DNA of 64,000 nucleotides from Rhodopseudomonas palustris (GCF_003591005.1 NZ_QYYD01000008.1:62001-126000), one strand, 5' to 3'; positions 51,835 to 60,531 are shown, numbered from the stretch's first letter. The notes: generated by a model from the sequence alone, not told the origin. Made by a program: numbers and translations.

Positions 51835-51916
51835 GCCGCGGCGCCGGCTTCGCCGGACTCGCGGGCAGTTGCAAGACCTCTCCGCCTCGCACGGAACTAG
51901 AACTGTCGACGCTGCG

Positions 51917-51941
51917 GGAACCGAAGCCCGCGGCGTTTGTT
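51917..51941 (+). promoter_or_regulatory. EcfG-type stress promoter of the DUF1328 gene
   Basis: GGAAC (51917-51921), 17 bases, then GTT (51939-51941), preceded by T; this matches GGAAC-N16-nGTT. The start codon follows 64 bp downstream. Confidence 0.62.
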
Positions 51942-52005
51942 CGTGCAGCGCGCGTGAGGAAACCGCCTCGTCACGAGTCGGGAAGGCGCTGGGAGAGCTT
52001 CGACG

Positions 52006-52179
52006 ATGTTGAAATGGGCTATTATCTTTCTGGTGATCTCGCTGGTGGCGGGCTTCTTCGGCTTCACCAATATCTCTGCCGGTGCCGCACGAATCTCGAA
52101 GATTCTGTTCTTCCTCGCCATTGCGTTGTTCGTGCTGTTCCTGATCCTGGCGTTCACCGCCGGACAGCTGGTGTTCTGA
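52006..52179 (+). CDS. DUF1328 small membrane protein
   Basis: A 57-residue protein starting [20 protein letters not shown], then [14 protein letters not shown] and a second hydrophobic helix with [14 protein letters not shown]. Two membrane helices with the FGF...AAR-AKI-like core match the DUF1328 family of small inner-membrane proteins. GGGAGAG lies nine bases before the ATG. The function is unknown; its EcfG-type promoter suggests a general-stress role. Confidence 0.87.
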   Translation: MLKWAIIFLVISLVAGFFGFTNISAGAARISKILFFLAIALFVLFLILAFTAGQLVF

Positions 52180-52265
52180 CGCACCCACGCGGGCGAACTT
52201 CGGAGTCCATCGGCCGGGGATGAGGCGCTATGCTGCGAGGCTAGCGCCTTGCCCCGGTCCGTCTG

Positions 52266-53183
52266 ATGAATCCGTCCGTCCAGCTCCGCTCCGGCCTGTT
52301 TGTCTCCGTGCTGGCCCATCTCGGGCTGGTGGCGGCGGTGTTGCTGCTGGCTGAAGTGCGGCCATTCGCCGAGGTGCCGGAGCAACGCGTCGAGGTCGAC
52401 GTCGTCACCGCCGACGAGGCGCCGCCCGAGCCAGAACCGAAGCCCGAGATCAAGCCGGCGCTAGAGCTGCCGAGCGAGACGCCGACGGAGGCCAAACCCG
52501 CGGCGCAGGACCCGGCGCCGCAACAGGCCGCCAAGCCCGAGGCCTCCAAGCCCGAACAGCGCAAGCCCGAACCGCCTCGCACCGAACCTCCGAAACCGGC
52601 GCGAGCCGAGCCTGAGCCGGCCAAGCCTGAACGTCAGGCTGAAAAGCCCGACGCGCCTGCCAAGCCCGAACCGGCGCCCGAGCCTCCGGCCGGCGCGGTG
52701 TCGCAAAGCACGGTCCCGCCAAACCTGATGCCGCAAAGCGCGTTGCCGCAAAACACGTTGCCGATGGCGTTTCCTCCCGCTGTCCCGCAGGAGCCGGATC
52801 TCACCGTGAAATATTCGGTGGCGCTGGGACTGCCGGCGGATCCCACCTTCGACGCGCCTGCCGAACTTGCCGCCGACATCAGCGCCGAGGCCATCGCCGC
52901 GCTGCGTCGCAAGCTGAAGTCCTGCGCGGCGCTGCCGCCGGGCGTCGCGCCGTCCGACAACGTCAAAATCATCCTCCGCGTGCCGCTGCTTCCCGATGGC
53001 CGCCTGGCCCAGGAGCCGTTCCTGATCGAGGCCAGCGCCTCGGTCAAAGGCCCGGCGCTGATGAAGGGCGCGATCCACGCGCTGACGGCGTGCCAGCCCT
53101 ATTCGATGCTGCCAGCGGACAAATACAAGGAATGGAAAGTCCTCGACCTCGACTTCACCCCGCAAAATTTCCGCGGCGGCTGA
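52266..53183 (+). CDS. TonB/TolA-like proline-rich envelope protein
   Basis: A 305-residue protein with one N-terminal membrane helix (about 10-30, GLFVSVLAHLGLVAAVLLLA) in the inner membrane. A long Pro/Glu/Lys/Ala-rich periplasmic stretch (about 50-150, with repeated KPE and EPPKP units) follows, then a folded C-terminal domain with ISAEAIAALRRKLKSC and an ending that contains ALTACQPYSMLP. This is the TonB/TolA layout. No ExbB/ExbD or Tol genes are near, so the partner is unknown. No clear ribosome site precedes the ATG. Confidence 0.75.
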   Translation: MNPSVQLRSGLFVSVLAHLGLVAAVLLLAEVRPFAEVPEQRVEVDVVTADEAPPEPEPKPEIKPALELPSETPTEAKPAAQDPAPQQAAKPEASKPEQRKPEPPRTEPPKPARAEPEPAKPERQAEKPDAPAKPEPAPEPPAGAVSQSTVPPNLMPQSALPQNTLPMAFPPAVPQEPDLTVKYSVALGLPADPTFDAPAELAADISAEAIAALRRKLKSCAALPPGVAPSDNVKIILRVPLLPDGRLAQEPFLIEASASVKGPALMKGAIHALTACQPYSMLPADKYKEWKVLDLDFTPQNFRGG

Positions 53184-53294
53184 CGCGGCACAGAGCGCCG
53201 AGAGGCGATCAGCAGCATCGTTTTGGAAGACAGGCCCCCCGCTTTCGCGCAGGGTGACCGTTGGGGACGGGCGGCCGGCTCGCGAGCATAAAGA

Positions 53295-53318
53295 AAGCTC
53301 CGGCCGGAGCCGGAGCTT
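53295..53318 (-). terminator. hairpin with minus-strand terminator features
   Basis: A perfect 10-bp stem (53295-53304 with 53309-53318) has the loop CGGA. Read on the minus strand it is followed by TTTCTTTATG, a U-rich tail; read on + it has none. No annotated minus-strand gene lies upstream of it in the gap. Confidence 0.6.
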
Positions 53319-53539
53319 CAAGTCTAGGGAGACTGCATGCCACATCCAGTGATGCATCACGGCGACGGGCTCGGCGCGAACGCAGCGCGGCAAGCGCAGC
53401 GGCCAATAATCCGCAAATTCCGAGCGAGGCGTTGATACTCACAGCAATCGTCACTGCTCGTCGGCTGCCGGTCGCTGCTGTCGATCAGCGCCCACGGCAT
53501 CAACCTGGTCAGCAGATCATTCCCGACTAACTCCCATCC

Positions 53540-53553
53540 TTGATTCACATCAA
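53540..53553. promoter_or_regulatory. FNR/FixK-type box
   Basis: TTGATTCACATCAA matches the FNR/FixK/AadR consensus TTGAT-N4-ATCAA in all ten fixed positions. It lies in the 534-bp gap between the TonB-like gene and the amidase gene, which otherwise holds a minus-strand terminator and no gene that I can defend. Confidence 0.7.
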
Positions 53554-53717
53554 ATGCCGGCGCTCTCCATGCACGTCCGAGATGAGCTGTTGCCAAATTG
53601 CGCCATGAGCTTGCAGCATACCTTGCCGGATCGAATGATCTTTCGCTGATGAATGGCATGTGCGTTAAGCTTCACCACCTGCCAAACGCCCGCTGACTGC
53701 CACCTGGAGAGATACCT

Positions 53718-55187
53718 TTGACATCGCAAACGAGCTTCGCCACCGCCACCGAACTGAGCGCCGCGCTGAAGGCCAAGAAAGTCTCTGCCGTCGAACTGGC
53801 GCAGGAAGCGATCGACCGGATCGAGCGCCATGATGACAAGGTCAACGCGGTCTGCGTCCGCGACTTCGACCGGGCGCTGCAGACCGCGCGTGACGCCGAC
53901 CAGGCGCTGTCGAATGGTGGAGGCGGGCCGCTCCTCGGCATTCCGATGACCGTGAAGGAGAGCTTCAACGTCGCCGGCCTGCCGACCACATGGGGCTTCC
54001 CCGATCAGAAGAATTTCGTCGCCGACAACGATGCGCTGGCGATCGAGCGGGTGCGTGCGGCGGGCGGCGTGATCGTCGGCAAGACCAACGTGCCGATCGG
54101 CCTGGGTGATTGGCAGAGCTACAACGAGATCTACGGCACGACCAACAATCCCTACGACCTCAGCCGCACGCCGGGCGGCTCGTCCGGCGGGTCGTCGGCG
54201 GCGCTGGCGGCGGGCTTCGGCGCGCTGTCGCTCGGCTCGGATATCGGCGGATCGCTGCGCGTGCCGGGGCACTATTGCGGCATCTATGCCCACAAGCCGA
54301 CCTTCGCGCTGTGTCCGGCGCGCGGCCACACGCCGCCGGGCATGCCGCCGCTGCCGTCCAACCGAGACCTGTCGGTGATCGGGCCGATGGCGCGCTCGGC
54401 GGCCGATCTCGCGCTGCTGCTCGACGTCATCGCGGGGCCGGATCCGACCTTCGATGGCGTCGGCTACAAGCTCGACCTGCCGGCGGCGCGGCACACGGCG
54501 ATGAAGGATTTTCGCGTGCTGCTACTCGATACGCATCCGCTGCTGCCGACCGGCACCAGCGTGCGGCAGGCGATCGAAACGCTCGCGAGCAACCTCACCA
54601 AGGCCGGCGTCAGCATCACCCGTCAGTCGCCGCTGCTGCCCGATCTCGCCGAGACCTCGCGCGTCTATATGCGGATGCTGCTGTCGTTCCTGGCGGCCGG
54701 CTTTCCGCCGGAACTACTCGCGGATGCGCAAAGTGCCACGTCCAAGCTGGCCGCCAGCGACGACAGCCTCGCCGCCGAGCGGCTGCGCGGCATGGTGCTG
54801 AGCCATCGCGACTGGGTGATCGCCGATAGCCGCCGCACCGGCCTGCGGGCGCAATGGCGCGAGCTTTTCAAGTCGTTCGACGCGGTGATCTGCCCGGTGA
54901 TGCCGACCCCGGCCTATCCGCAGGATCATCACGAACCGCAGGAAGAACGCCGCATCATGATCGACAATCAGCCGCATCCTTATGTCGATCAGCTGGTGTG
55001 GCCCGGCATCGCCACCCTGCCCGGCCTGCCGTCGACCGCGATCCCCGTCGCGCTGTCGAGCGAAGGCCTGCCGGTCGGCGTGCAGATCGTCGGCCCGTGG
55101 CTGGAAGACCGCACGCCGCTGAAGCTCGCCGAACTGATCGAGCGCGAATTCGGCGGGTTCGTTCCGCCGAAGGCGTTTGTAGATTAG
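53718..55187 (+). CDS. amidase (amidase signature family)
   Basis: A 489-residue amidase with the Ser-cisSer-Lys triad in place: K80 in PMTVKESFN, S155 in the glycine/serine loop TPGGSSGGSS, and S179 in DIGGSLRVP. It hydrolyses carboxamides; the substrate is unknown, and no gatB/gatC lies near, so it is not the tRNA amidotransferase subunit. The start is TTG with GGAGAG six bases upstream. A FNR/FixK box stands 165 bp before the start and may control it. Confidence 0.9.
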   Translation: MTSQTSFATATELSAALKAKKVSAVELAQEAIDRIERHDDKVNAVCVRDFDRALQTARDADQALSNGGGGPLLGIPMTVKESFNVAGLPTTWGFPDQKNFVADNDALAIERVRAAGGVIVGKTNVPIGLGDWQSYNEIYGTTNNPYDLSRTPGGSSGGSSAALAAGFGALSLGSDIGGSLRVPGHYCGIYAHKPTFALCPARGHTPPGMPPLPSNRDLSVIGPMARSAADLALLLDVIAGPDPTFDGVGYKLDLPAARHTAMKDFRVLLLDTHPLLPTGTSVRQAIETLASNLTKAGVSITRQSPLLPDLAETSRVYMRMLLSFLAAGFPPELLADAQSATSKLAASDDSLAAERLRGMVLSHRDWVIADSRRTGLRAQWRELFKSFDAVICPVMPTPAYPQDHHEPQEERRIMIDNQPHPYVDQLVWPGIATLPGLPSTAIPVALSSEGLPVGVQIVGPWLEDRTPLKLAELIEREFGGFVPPKAFVD

Positions 55188-55207
55188 TAACTCCACGATC
55201 AACCTCT

Positions 55208-55289
55208 CCGTCATTGCGAGCGAAGCGAAGCAATCCAGCTCCGTGCACGACGCTGGATTGCTTCGTCGCTTCGCTTCTCGCAATGACGG
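55208..55289. repeat. palindromic intergenic repeat, family A copy 4
   Basis: CCGTCATTGCGAGCGAAGCG...GCAATCCAG facing CTGGATTGCTTCGTCGCTTC...CGCAATGACGG, between convergent genes. Confidence 0.92.
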
Positions 55290-55310
55290 GGAGAGTTTGT
55301 GTGTGGGGCT

Positions 55311-57092
55311 TTAAGCCGTCAGCATCGGCGCAACTCTGTCCATTGGCGCCGCGGCGTCGCCGAGGAGCAGTTCGGCGATCGCGTACTCTGCCTTGCCGTC
55401 GCCGCCCTTGAACGGATCGGGCGCATACAGCCGATGCTCGACGACTAACCGCGACAGCAGCGCGCGGCGGGCGTCCCCGCGCATCGCGGCGATCCTGGTG
55501 CCTTCCCAGGCGAGTGAGACGGCGCTGGCGACGTGGTAAAGCGAGCTGGTGGCGCGGCGGGCGTCTGCTTCGTTGTCGGCACGGCCGGCGACATCGCGGG
55601 CGAAGCCGATGGCGCAGTCGATCAAGCCGCGCAAACGGTCGCTCCAGGCTTGGGGCAAACCTGTGGCATCGTCCAACCGCGCATGCAGATCGGCGGCAAG
55701 CGCGGCCTCCGCACCGTGGCGGCCGACGGCGCGCTTGAGCGCGTCCAGCGCAACGATATTACCGGTGCCCTCCCAGATCGATCCGAGATGAGCGTCGCGC
55801 AACAGCCGCGCAGTCGCGAATTCCTCGACGTAGCCGATACCGCCACGCATCTCGAGCGCATCGCCGCAGACCTTGCGGGCGTCCCGGGTGGCACGGAATT
55901 TCAGGGTGGGCGTGAGGATGCGTAGTAAGGCGGCAGCGTCCTGACTGCCGGCCTCGGCGCGGTCGAGCGCGGCGGCGGTGAGGAAACTCATCGACATCGC
56001 CTGCTCGGTCGGCAACAGGATCTTCATCAGCTGACGCCGCGCCAGCGGCAGGTCGACGATGCGCTGACCGAACACGACGCGATTGTTCGCGACGGTGAGC
56101 GCGTCGTGCCAGGCGCGGCGCATCAGGGCGGTCGACTTCACGCCGTTGGAGAGGCGCGATGAGTTGACCATCTCGGCCATCTGCACGAAGCCGCGGTCGA
56201 GCTTGCCGACCGCATAGGCGATCGCACCCTCGAGCTTGATCTCGCCGGAGGCCATCGAGCGGGTGCCGAGCTTGTCCTTCAGCCGCACAATCCGATAGTG
56301 ATTTGGCGCGCCGTCGTCGAGGAAGCGCGGCATCAGAAACAGGCCGACGCCGCGCGTGCCGGGGCCGGCGCCCTGCGGCCGCGCAAGTAACATTACCACC
56401 TTGGCGTCGGCGTTGGAGCAGAACCACTTCTCGCCATACAGCCGCCAGTGATCGCCTTCCGAGACCGCGACCGTGGTCAGCGTGCCGACATCGGAGCCGC
56501 CTTCCTTCTCGGTCATGAACTGACCGCCCTGCGTCAGCTTGCCCATATCGGTCTGCGTCAGACCGTCGAGATACTTCGCCTTCAGCGCGTCGTCGCCGAA
56601 CTTCGACAGCAGCTTGGCGCAGCCGTCGGTGACGTTGATCGGGCAGCCCATGCCGAATTCGGCTTCGTTGAACAGCAGCGTGAAGGCATGCTTCGCCGTG
56701 ACCGGATAGACCTCCGGCCAGCCCATGATGCCCTTGCGGTGCGACAGCGCGTGGATGCCGAAGGTGCCGAACGCGGCGGCCTCCAATTCGCGATACGCCG
56801 GGTGATACTCGACATATTGCGCGTCGCGGCCGAAGCGGTCGCGCTGATGCAGAATTGGCGTGTGACGATCGGCCAGTCGCGCGCACTCGTCGAGTGGACC
56901 GCCGGCGAGTTCGCCGAGCCGGTCGAGATGCGGTTCGATATGCGCGACCAGGTCAGCCGGCAGATGGATGCGCAACAGATCGGCCAGCGACGGATCGGCG
57001 CGATAGAAATTGAGGCCAGTCGTGTCAGGCGCGATCAGGTTCGCGGCATTGCCGGGCGTCGCCGCGAACGCGGCCTGGGTGTTTCCTGCCAT
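55311..57092 (-). CDS. AidB-like/long acyl-CoA dehydrogenase
   Basis: A 593-residue acyl-CoA-dehydrogenase-fold protein. It has the extended N-terminal domain of the AidB/long-chain group (about 1-150), the core with FMTEKEGGSDVGTLTT, GLFLMPRFLDDGAPN and a late RGGIGYVEEFATARLLRDAH, and an extra helical C-terminus. E. coli AidB binds DNA and is part of the response to alkylation damage; many relatives are ordinary dehydrogenases, so the role is open. I set the start at the ATG at 57092. AlkB is encoded in the window but 24 kb away. Confidence 0.85.
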   Translation of the reverse strand: MAGNTQAAFAATPGNAANLIAPDTTGLNFYRADPSLADLLRIHLPADLVAHIEPHLDRLGELAGGPLDECARLADRHTPILHQRDRFGRDAQYVEYHPAYRELEAAAFGTFGIHALSHRKGIMGWPEVYPVTAKHAFTLLFNEAEFGMGCPINVTDGCAKLLSKFGDDALKAKYLDGLTQTDMGKLTQGGQFMTEKEGGSDVGTLTTVAVSEGDHWRLYGEKWFCSNADAKVVMLLARPQGAGPGTRGVGLFLMPRFLDDGAPNHYRIVRLKDKLGTRSMASGEIKLEGAIAYAVGKLDRGFVQMAEMVNSSRLSNGVKSTALMRRAWHDALTVANNRVVFGQRIVDLPLARRQLMKILLPTEQAMSMSFLTAAALDRAEAGSQDAAALLRILTPTLKFRATRDARKVCGDALEMRGGIGYVEEFATARLLRDAHLGSIWEGTGNIVALDALKRAVGRHGAEAALAADLHARLDDATGLPQAWSDRLRGLIDCAIGFARDVAGRADNEADARRATSSLYHVASAVSLAWEGTRIAAMRGDARRALLSRLVVEHRLYAPDPFKGGDGKAEYAIAELLLGDAAAPMDRVAPMLTA

Positions 57093-57264
57093 CTGGGTCT
57101 CGTTTTGTGGTCGTGCATGGCGGCCGGTCAACATGGCCGAGCGCAAGTGAGCCACAAAGCGCAGCGCACAGCAAATCAACACGCGCGGCGTCGATTCCAC
57201 GGCGCGGAATGTGCGATTGCCGACTCGCTGCGACACAGCCCGCGTATGGTTGATGGCATTGACT

Positions 57265-57353
57265 CGTCATGGCCGGGCTTGTCCCGGCCATCCACGCCTT
57301 TTGCGCGGAGTCTCAGCAAGGCGTGGATGCCCGGCACAAGGCCGGGCATGACG
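57265..57353. repeat. palindromic intergenic repeat, family D copy 4
   Basis: CGTCATGGCCGGGCTTGTCCC...ATCCACGCC facing GGCGTGGATGCCCGGC...GCCGGGCATGACG. Confidence 0.9.
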
Positions 57354-57377
57354 GAGGAATGTTTGTTCGCCCGAGTG

Positions 57378-57989
57378 CTACCCGATCCGCGGCGACCGCT
57401 CTCCCTGCAGCGCCGCGAGACGCCAGCTCGCGCAGGGGATCGTCTGGGGCGTGTAGTTCAACGTCTTGACGAAGCGGGTCTGCTTCCAGTCGAGCGAGGC
57501 GGCCAGTTGATAGCCGGCTTTGCGCGCCAGCCCGATCATCGCCGTATTCGAGCGCAGCGTATCGCCGTAGATCAGCTCTGCGCCAAGCGCGGCGGCGCGG
57601 CATTCGAGATTGGCGAGCAGCGCGGCGCCGACGCCCCGCCCCTGCCAGCGGTCGTGCACCGAGACGCCGAACTCGACCGCATGTTCGTCCTGGTGATGGA
57701 CGTAGCGCAGCTCCGCCACGGCGGTCTCGCCATGATCATTCGCTACCGTCGCCAGCACCGTATAGGCGTCGGCCTCGCCCAGCTGTAGAAACCGGACGAG
57801 TTGCCCGGCCGGCAGTTCCGGCGCTGCGCCCATCAGCCGGCTGTAGCGCGAGGACGGCGACAGTGCGCGGAAGTAGTCCTGCAACAGCGCGCCATCGCCC
57901 GGCCCGGCGAACCGCAGCGTCAGCAGCACGCCGGAGTCGAGCCGCAGCTGATCGGTGTACTGAGCCGGATGGTCGAGGTCGAGGCGCAT
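57378..57989 (-). CDS. GNAT-family acetyltransferase
   Basis: A 203-residue GNAT protein. The acetyl-CoA loop is in DRWQGRGVGAALLANLECRA (Q/R-x-x-G-x-G/A pattern), and a GLARKAGYQLAAS strand closes the fold. The substrate is unknown. It lies 18 bp downstream of the DUF1127 gene on the same strand and is probably cotranscribed with it. Confidence 0.87.
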   Translation of the reverse strand: MRLDLDHPAQYTDQLRLDSGVLLTLRFAGPGDGALLQDYFRALSPSSRYSRLMGAAPELPAGQLVRFLQLGEADAYTVLATVANDHGETAVAELRYVHHQDEHAVEFGVSVHDRWQGRGVGAALLANLECRAAALGAELIYGDTLRSNTAMIGLARKAGYQLAASLDWKQTRFVKTLNYTPQTIPCASWRLAALQGERSPRIG

Positions 57990-58007
57990 GGCGGTCGCTC
58001 CGGCTAT

Positions 58008-58211
58008 TCAGGCGCGCCAGAACGGCTTGTCGACCTCGGCCGCCGCCTCGCTCCACGACAGGCCGACATCGTGCAGATCGCGCTCCGACAGACGCGCCAG
58101 GCTGTCCCGGTCGTGCTGACGCTGACGCCATAGCCGAACCGTCTCGGCGACCTGCGTCAGGACGCCCGAAGCATGATTGTTTGTCATCGAATGATCAGTG
58201 CAGATGGACAT
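58008..58211 (-). CDS. DUF1127 small basic protein
   Basis: A 67-residue protein. Its core (VRLWRQRQHDRDSLARLSER, then DLHDVGLSWSEAAAEVDKPF) is the arginine-rich DUF1127 motif. Small DUF1127 proteins bind RNA and tune phosphate or carbon metabolism in some alphaproteobacteria; the role here is untested. I chose the ATG at 58211, with GAGGAG seven bases upstream. It diverges from the LysR gene across a gap with a perfect palindrome. Confidence 0.88.
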   Translation of the reverse strand: MSICTDHSMTNNHASGVLTQVAETVRLWRQRQHDRDSLARLSERDLHDVGLSWSEAAAEVDKPFWRA

Positions 58212-58293
58212 GGTCGACTCCTCTACGTAGGATCTGGCCGAAAATATCGGTCTGCTGCGCTGCAATGACAAACGACATTGGGTGCCGCGTCAG

Positions 58294-58308
58294 ATGAGAT
58301 AATCTCAT
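58294..58308. promoter_or_regulatory. perfect T-N11-A palindrome, candidate LysR operator
   Basis: ATGAGAT-A-ATCTCAT has 7-bp arms around one base and contains T-N11-A (58295 to 58307). It lies 15 bp before the LysR start in the divergent DUF1127-LysR gap. Confidence 0.62.
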
Positions 58309-58323
58309 GCGTGAGGAAGCCCG

Positions 58324-59235
58324 ATGACGGCCCGGCTGCCGTCGCTGAACGGCCTGCGGGCGTTCGAGGCAGCGGCCCGGCACCTCAGCTTCACGCTCGC
58401 CGCGGCGGAGCTGAACGTGACGCAAACCGCGATCAGCCATCAGATCAAACGGCTCGAGCAGGAGCTCGGGCTTAAACTGTTCGTGCGGCAGAACCGGACG
58501 CTGGCGCTGACCCCACAGGCGCGCGAGTATCTCCCCGGCATCCGCGCCGCGTTCAACGATCTGCGGCTCGCCACCGACCGGCTGCTGCGCAAGGACAACG
58601 CCCGGATCCTCACCGTCAGTACGCTGTCGTCGCTCGCCGCCAAATGGCTGCTGCCGCGGCTGCCGTCGTTTCAGGAGGCGCATCCGGATATCGACGTGCG
58701 GATCACCACCTCGACCGCGCTGGTCGATTTCGCCCGCGACGACGTCGATGCCGCGATCCGCTACGGTCGGGGCCGATGGCCGGGGCTGCGCGCCGACTGG
58801 CTTATGGCCGACGAATTGTTTCCGGTGTGTAGTCCAGCGCTGCTTGCGGCCCGCAAGCCGCTGCAGCATCCGCAGGATCTCGCGCAGCATGCGCTGCTGC
58901 ACACCACCGGCGGCTATGGTGACGACTGGCGGCTGTGGCTCACCGCCGCCGGCCTGCCGCCGGACATCTCCAAGCAGCCCGGCCTGTGGTTCGACGTCGC
59001 CTTCATGACCGTGCAGGCCGCGATCGACGGCCTCGGCGTCGCGATCGGCCGCACCTCCTATGTCGAGACCGATCTCGCGAAGGGACGCCTGGTGGCGCCG
59101 TTCAAGATCACATTGCCAGCCGAGTGGGGATTCTATCTGGTGTCCCCGACGGCCAGCGCGGATTCGCCAAAGCTTTCGGCGTTTCGCGACTGGCTGATGA
59201 CCCACACCAGCGGCCATGCCGGAGCCCAGCCATGA
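58324..59235 (+). CDS. LysR-family regulator, GcvA-like
   Basis: A 303-residue LysR protein of the GcvA/AmpR type: LPSLNGLRAFEAAARHLSFT, then LNVTQTAISHQIKRLEQELG as the helix-turn-helix, and the effector domain containing RYGRGRWPGLRADWLMADE. GAGGAA precedes the ATG. The stop overlaps the next start (ATGA). The divergent DUF1127-GNAT pair, its own gene and the CinA-type gene are its possible targets. Confidence 0.92.
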   Translation: MTARLPSLNGLRAFEAAARHLSFTLAAAELNVTQTAISHQIKRLEQELGLKLFVRQNRTLALTPQAREYLPGIRAAFNDLRLATDRLLRKDNARILTVSTLSSLAAKWLLPRLPSFQEAHPDIDVRITTSTALVDFARDDVDAAIRYGRGRWPGLRADWLMADELFPVCSPALLAARKPLQHPQDLAQHALLHTTGGYGDDWRLWLTAAGLPPDISKQPGLWFDVAFMTVQAAIDGLGVAIGRTSYVETDLAKGRLVAPFKITLPAEWGFYLVSPTASADSPKLSAFRDWLMTHTSGHAGAQP

Positions 59236-59723
59236 TGAAGGATCTCGTTCCCCTCGCCGAGAAGGTCGCCGTGCACCTGATCGCGCAGAAGCAGAGGATC
59301 GCGATCGCCGAATCCTCGACCGGCGGACTGATCTCGGCGGCGCTGCTCGCGGTGCCCGGCGCCTCGGCTTACTTCCTCGGCTCGGCGGTGGTGTACACCC
59401 GCGAGGCGCGGCGACTGCTGACCGACATCACCGACGCGGAGATGAAGGTGGAAGGCGTGCGTTCGTCCTCCGAGCCTTATGCGGAGCTGTTGGCGCAGCG
59501 GATGCGGGCACGGTTCGGCTGCGACTGGGCGCTGTCGGAGACCGGCGCCGCCGGCCCCGGCGGCAACCGCTACGGCGACGCCGCCGGCCACACCTGCATC
59601 GCGGTAGCCGGGCCGAGCAACGCGGTGATGACGCTGGAGACCGGAAACGCCGACCGGCTGGGCAACATGCACGTGTTCGCCAGCACGGCGCTGACATTTC
59701 TGCTGCACACGATGGCGAAGTAG
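59232..59723 (+). CDS. CinA C-terminal-type nicotinamide-nucleotide amidohydrolase
   Basis: A 163-residue protein equal to the CinA C-terminal (PncC) domain alone: RIAIAESSTGGLISAALLAV with the catalytic Ser/Thr region, YFLGSAVVYT, and SETGAAGPGGNRYGDAAGHT. PncC deamidates nicotinamide mononucleotide for NAD recycling. This copy has a more diverged middle than standard PncC, so another amide substrate is possible. It overlaps the LysR gene by 4 bp with GGAG seven bases upstream, so the two form one operon. Confidence 0.83.
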   Translation: MMKDLVPLAEKVAVHLIAQKQRIAIAESSTGGLISAALLAVPGASAYFLGSAVVYTREARRLLTDITDAEMKVEGVRSSSEPYAELLAQRMRARFGCDWALSETGAAGPGGNRYGDAAGHTCIAVAGPSNAVMTLETGNADRLGNMHVFASTALTFLLHTMAK

Positions 59724-59752
59724 TCGCTGCGAATCTGAACGGGGCCTCCCCG

Positions 59753-59899
59753 CGTCATTGCGAGCCACCGGGTCCGGCCTTCGGCCGGCCCGATGACAGG
59801 CTCCGCGAAGTAATCCAGGAGCGCTGTGCTCGGCGCTGGATTGCCTCGTCGCTTCGCTCCTCGCAATCACGGCGAGGCCTGGCTTCGCTCGCAATGACG
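59753..59899. repeat. palindromic intergenic repeat, family A copy 5 (expanded)
   Basis: GCGTCATTGCGAGCC at the left and two successive right arms ending TCGCAATCACGG and TCGCAATGACG. The middle holds a CCGGCCTTCGGCCGG hairpin. Confidence 0.85.
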
Positions 59900-59912
59900 T
59901 AGAGGCTCAGTT

Positions 59913-59992
59913 GTAGGATGGGTTGAGCGCAGCGAAACCCATCAAGCGGCAAAGCGGCGTGATGGGTTTCGCAAGGGCTCAACCCATCCTAC
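59913..59992. repeat. palindromic intergenic repeat, family C copy 4
   Basis: GTAGGATGGGTTGAGCGCAG...AACCCATC facing GATGGGTTTCGCAAGGGCTC...CCATCCTAC, next to the family A copy. Confidence 0.92.
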
Positions 59993-60017
59993 AGGCTGCG
60001 GCTGCTAACGGAAAGGC

Positions 60018-60392
60018 TCAGGTGATCGCCCGGATCAGGGCCATGCCGGCGAACAGGCCGGCGATGGCCAGCACCACTGAGCCGAGCACGTAGAGTAGCG
60101 CCAGGCCGACGGCGCCGCGCTCGTACAATAGCGCGGCGTCGAGCGAAAACGCCGAGAATGTCGTGTAGCCGCCAAGGATGCCGGTCATCACGAACAGCCG
60201 CACGTTCTGCGCCGAGCCGCCCTTGAACGCCAGATAGCCGGCGATCAACCCCATCACGATCGAGCCGGTCACGTTGATGAAGAACGTATGATACGGAAAA
60301 GCGGTGCCGAACATCCGGCCACTGGCCGTATTGACGAAGTGGCGAAACATCGCCCCGAGGCCGCCACCGACGAATACGAGCAGATAAGCCAT
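60018..60392 (-). CDS. crcB: fluoride channel CrcB (Fluc)
   Basis: A 124-residue protein with four membrane helices. Family marks are GGGLGAMFRHFVNT, the TFFINVTGSIVMGLIAGY helix with the pore asparagine, and GILGGYTTFSAFSLDA. It forms a dual-topology dimer that exports fluoride. A longer frame to 60455 adds a non-conserved segment, so the ATG at 60392 is used. No fluoride riboswitch motif is visible upstream. It is downstream of the sodB terminator. Confidence 0.94.
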   Translation of the reverse strand: MAYLLVFVGGGLGAMFRHFVNTASGRMFGTAFPYHTFFINVTGSIVMGLIAGYLAFKGGSAQNVRLFVMTGILGGYTTFSAFSLDAALLYERGAVGLALLYVLGSVVLAIAGLFAGMALIRAIT

Positions 60393-60474
60393 TCCACGTC
60401 TCTTGTGTGTTGCGCACCAGCGAGGCGTTGTGACGCAGCTTGGCGGCTGCCGCAAGAGCCGCGCCGATCAAATG

Positions 60475-60501
60475 AAAAGGCGGCCCGCGAGGCCGCCTTT
60501 T
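60475..60501 (-). terminator. sodB terminator
   Basis: An 11-bp stem AAAAGGCGGCC/GGCCGCCTTTT with a 5-base loop. On - it is followed by a TTTTCATTT tail. It separates sodB from crcB. Confidence 0.9.
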
Positions 60502-60531
60502 CGAATTCGATCTGCGCTTGCGCGGTGGCGC

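Noticed and set aside
53209-53454. A small minus-strand protein of 81 residues
   Set aside because: It has a GTG start without a ribosome site and reads straight through the terminator hairpin.
60393-60531. Fluoride riboswitch before crcB
   Set aside because: The leader lacks the GGCGATGG-type pseudoknot core; it mainly holds the sodB terminator.
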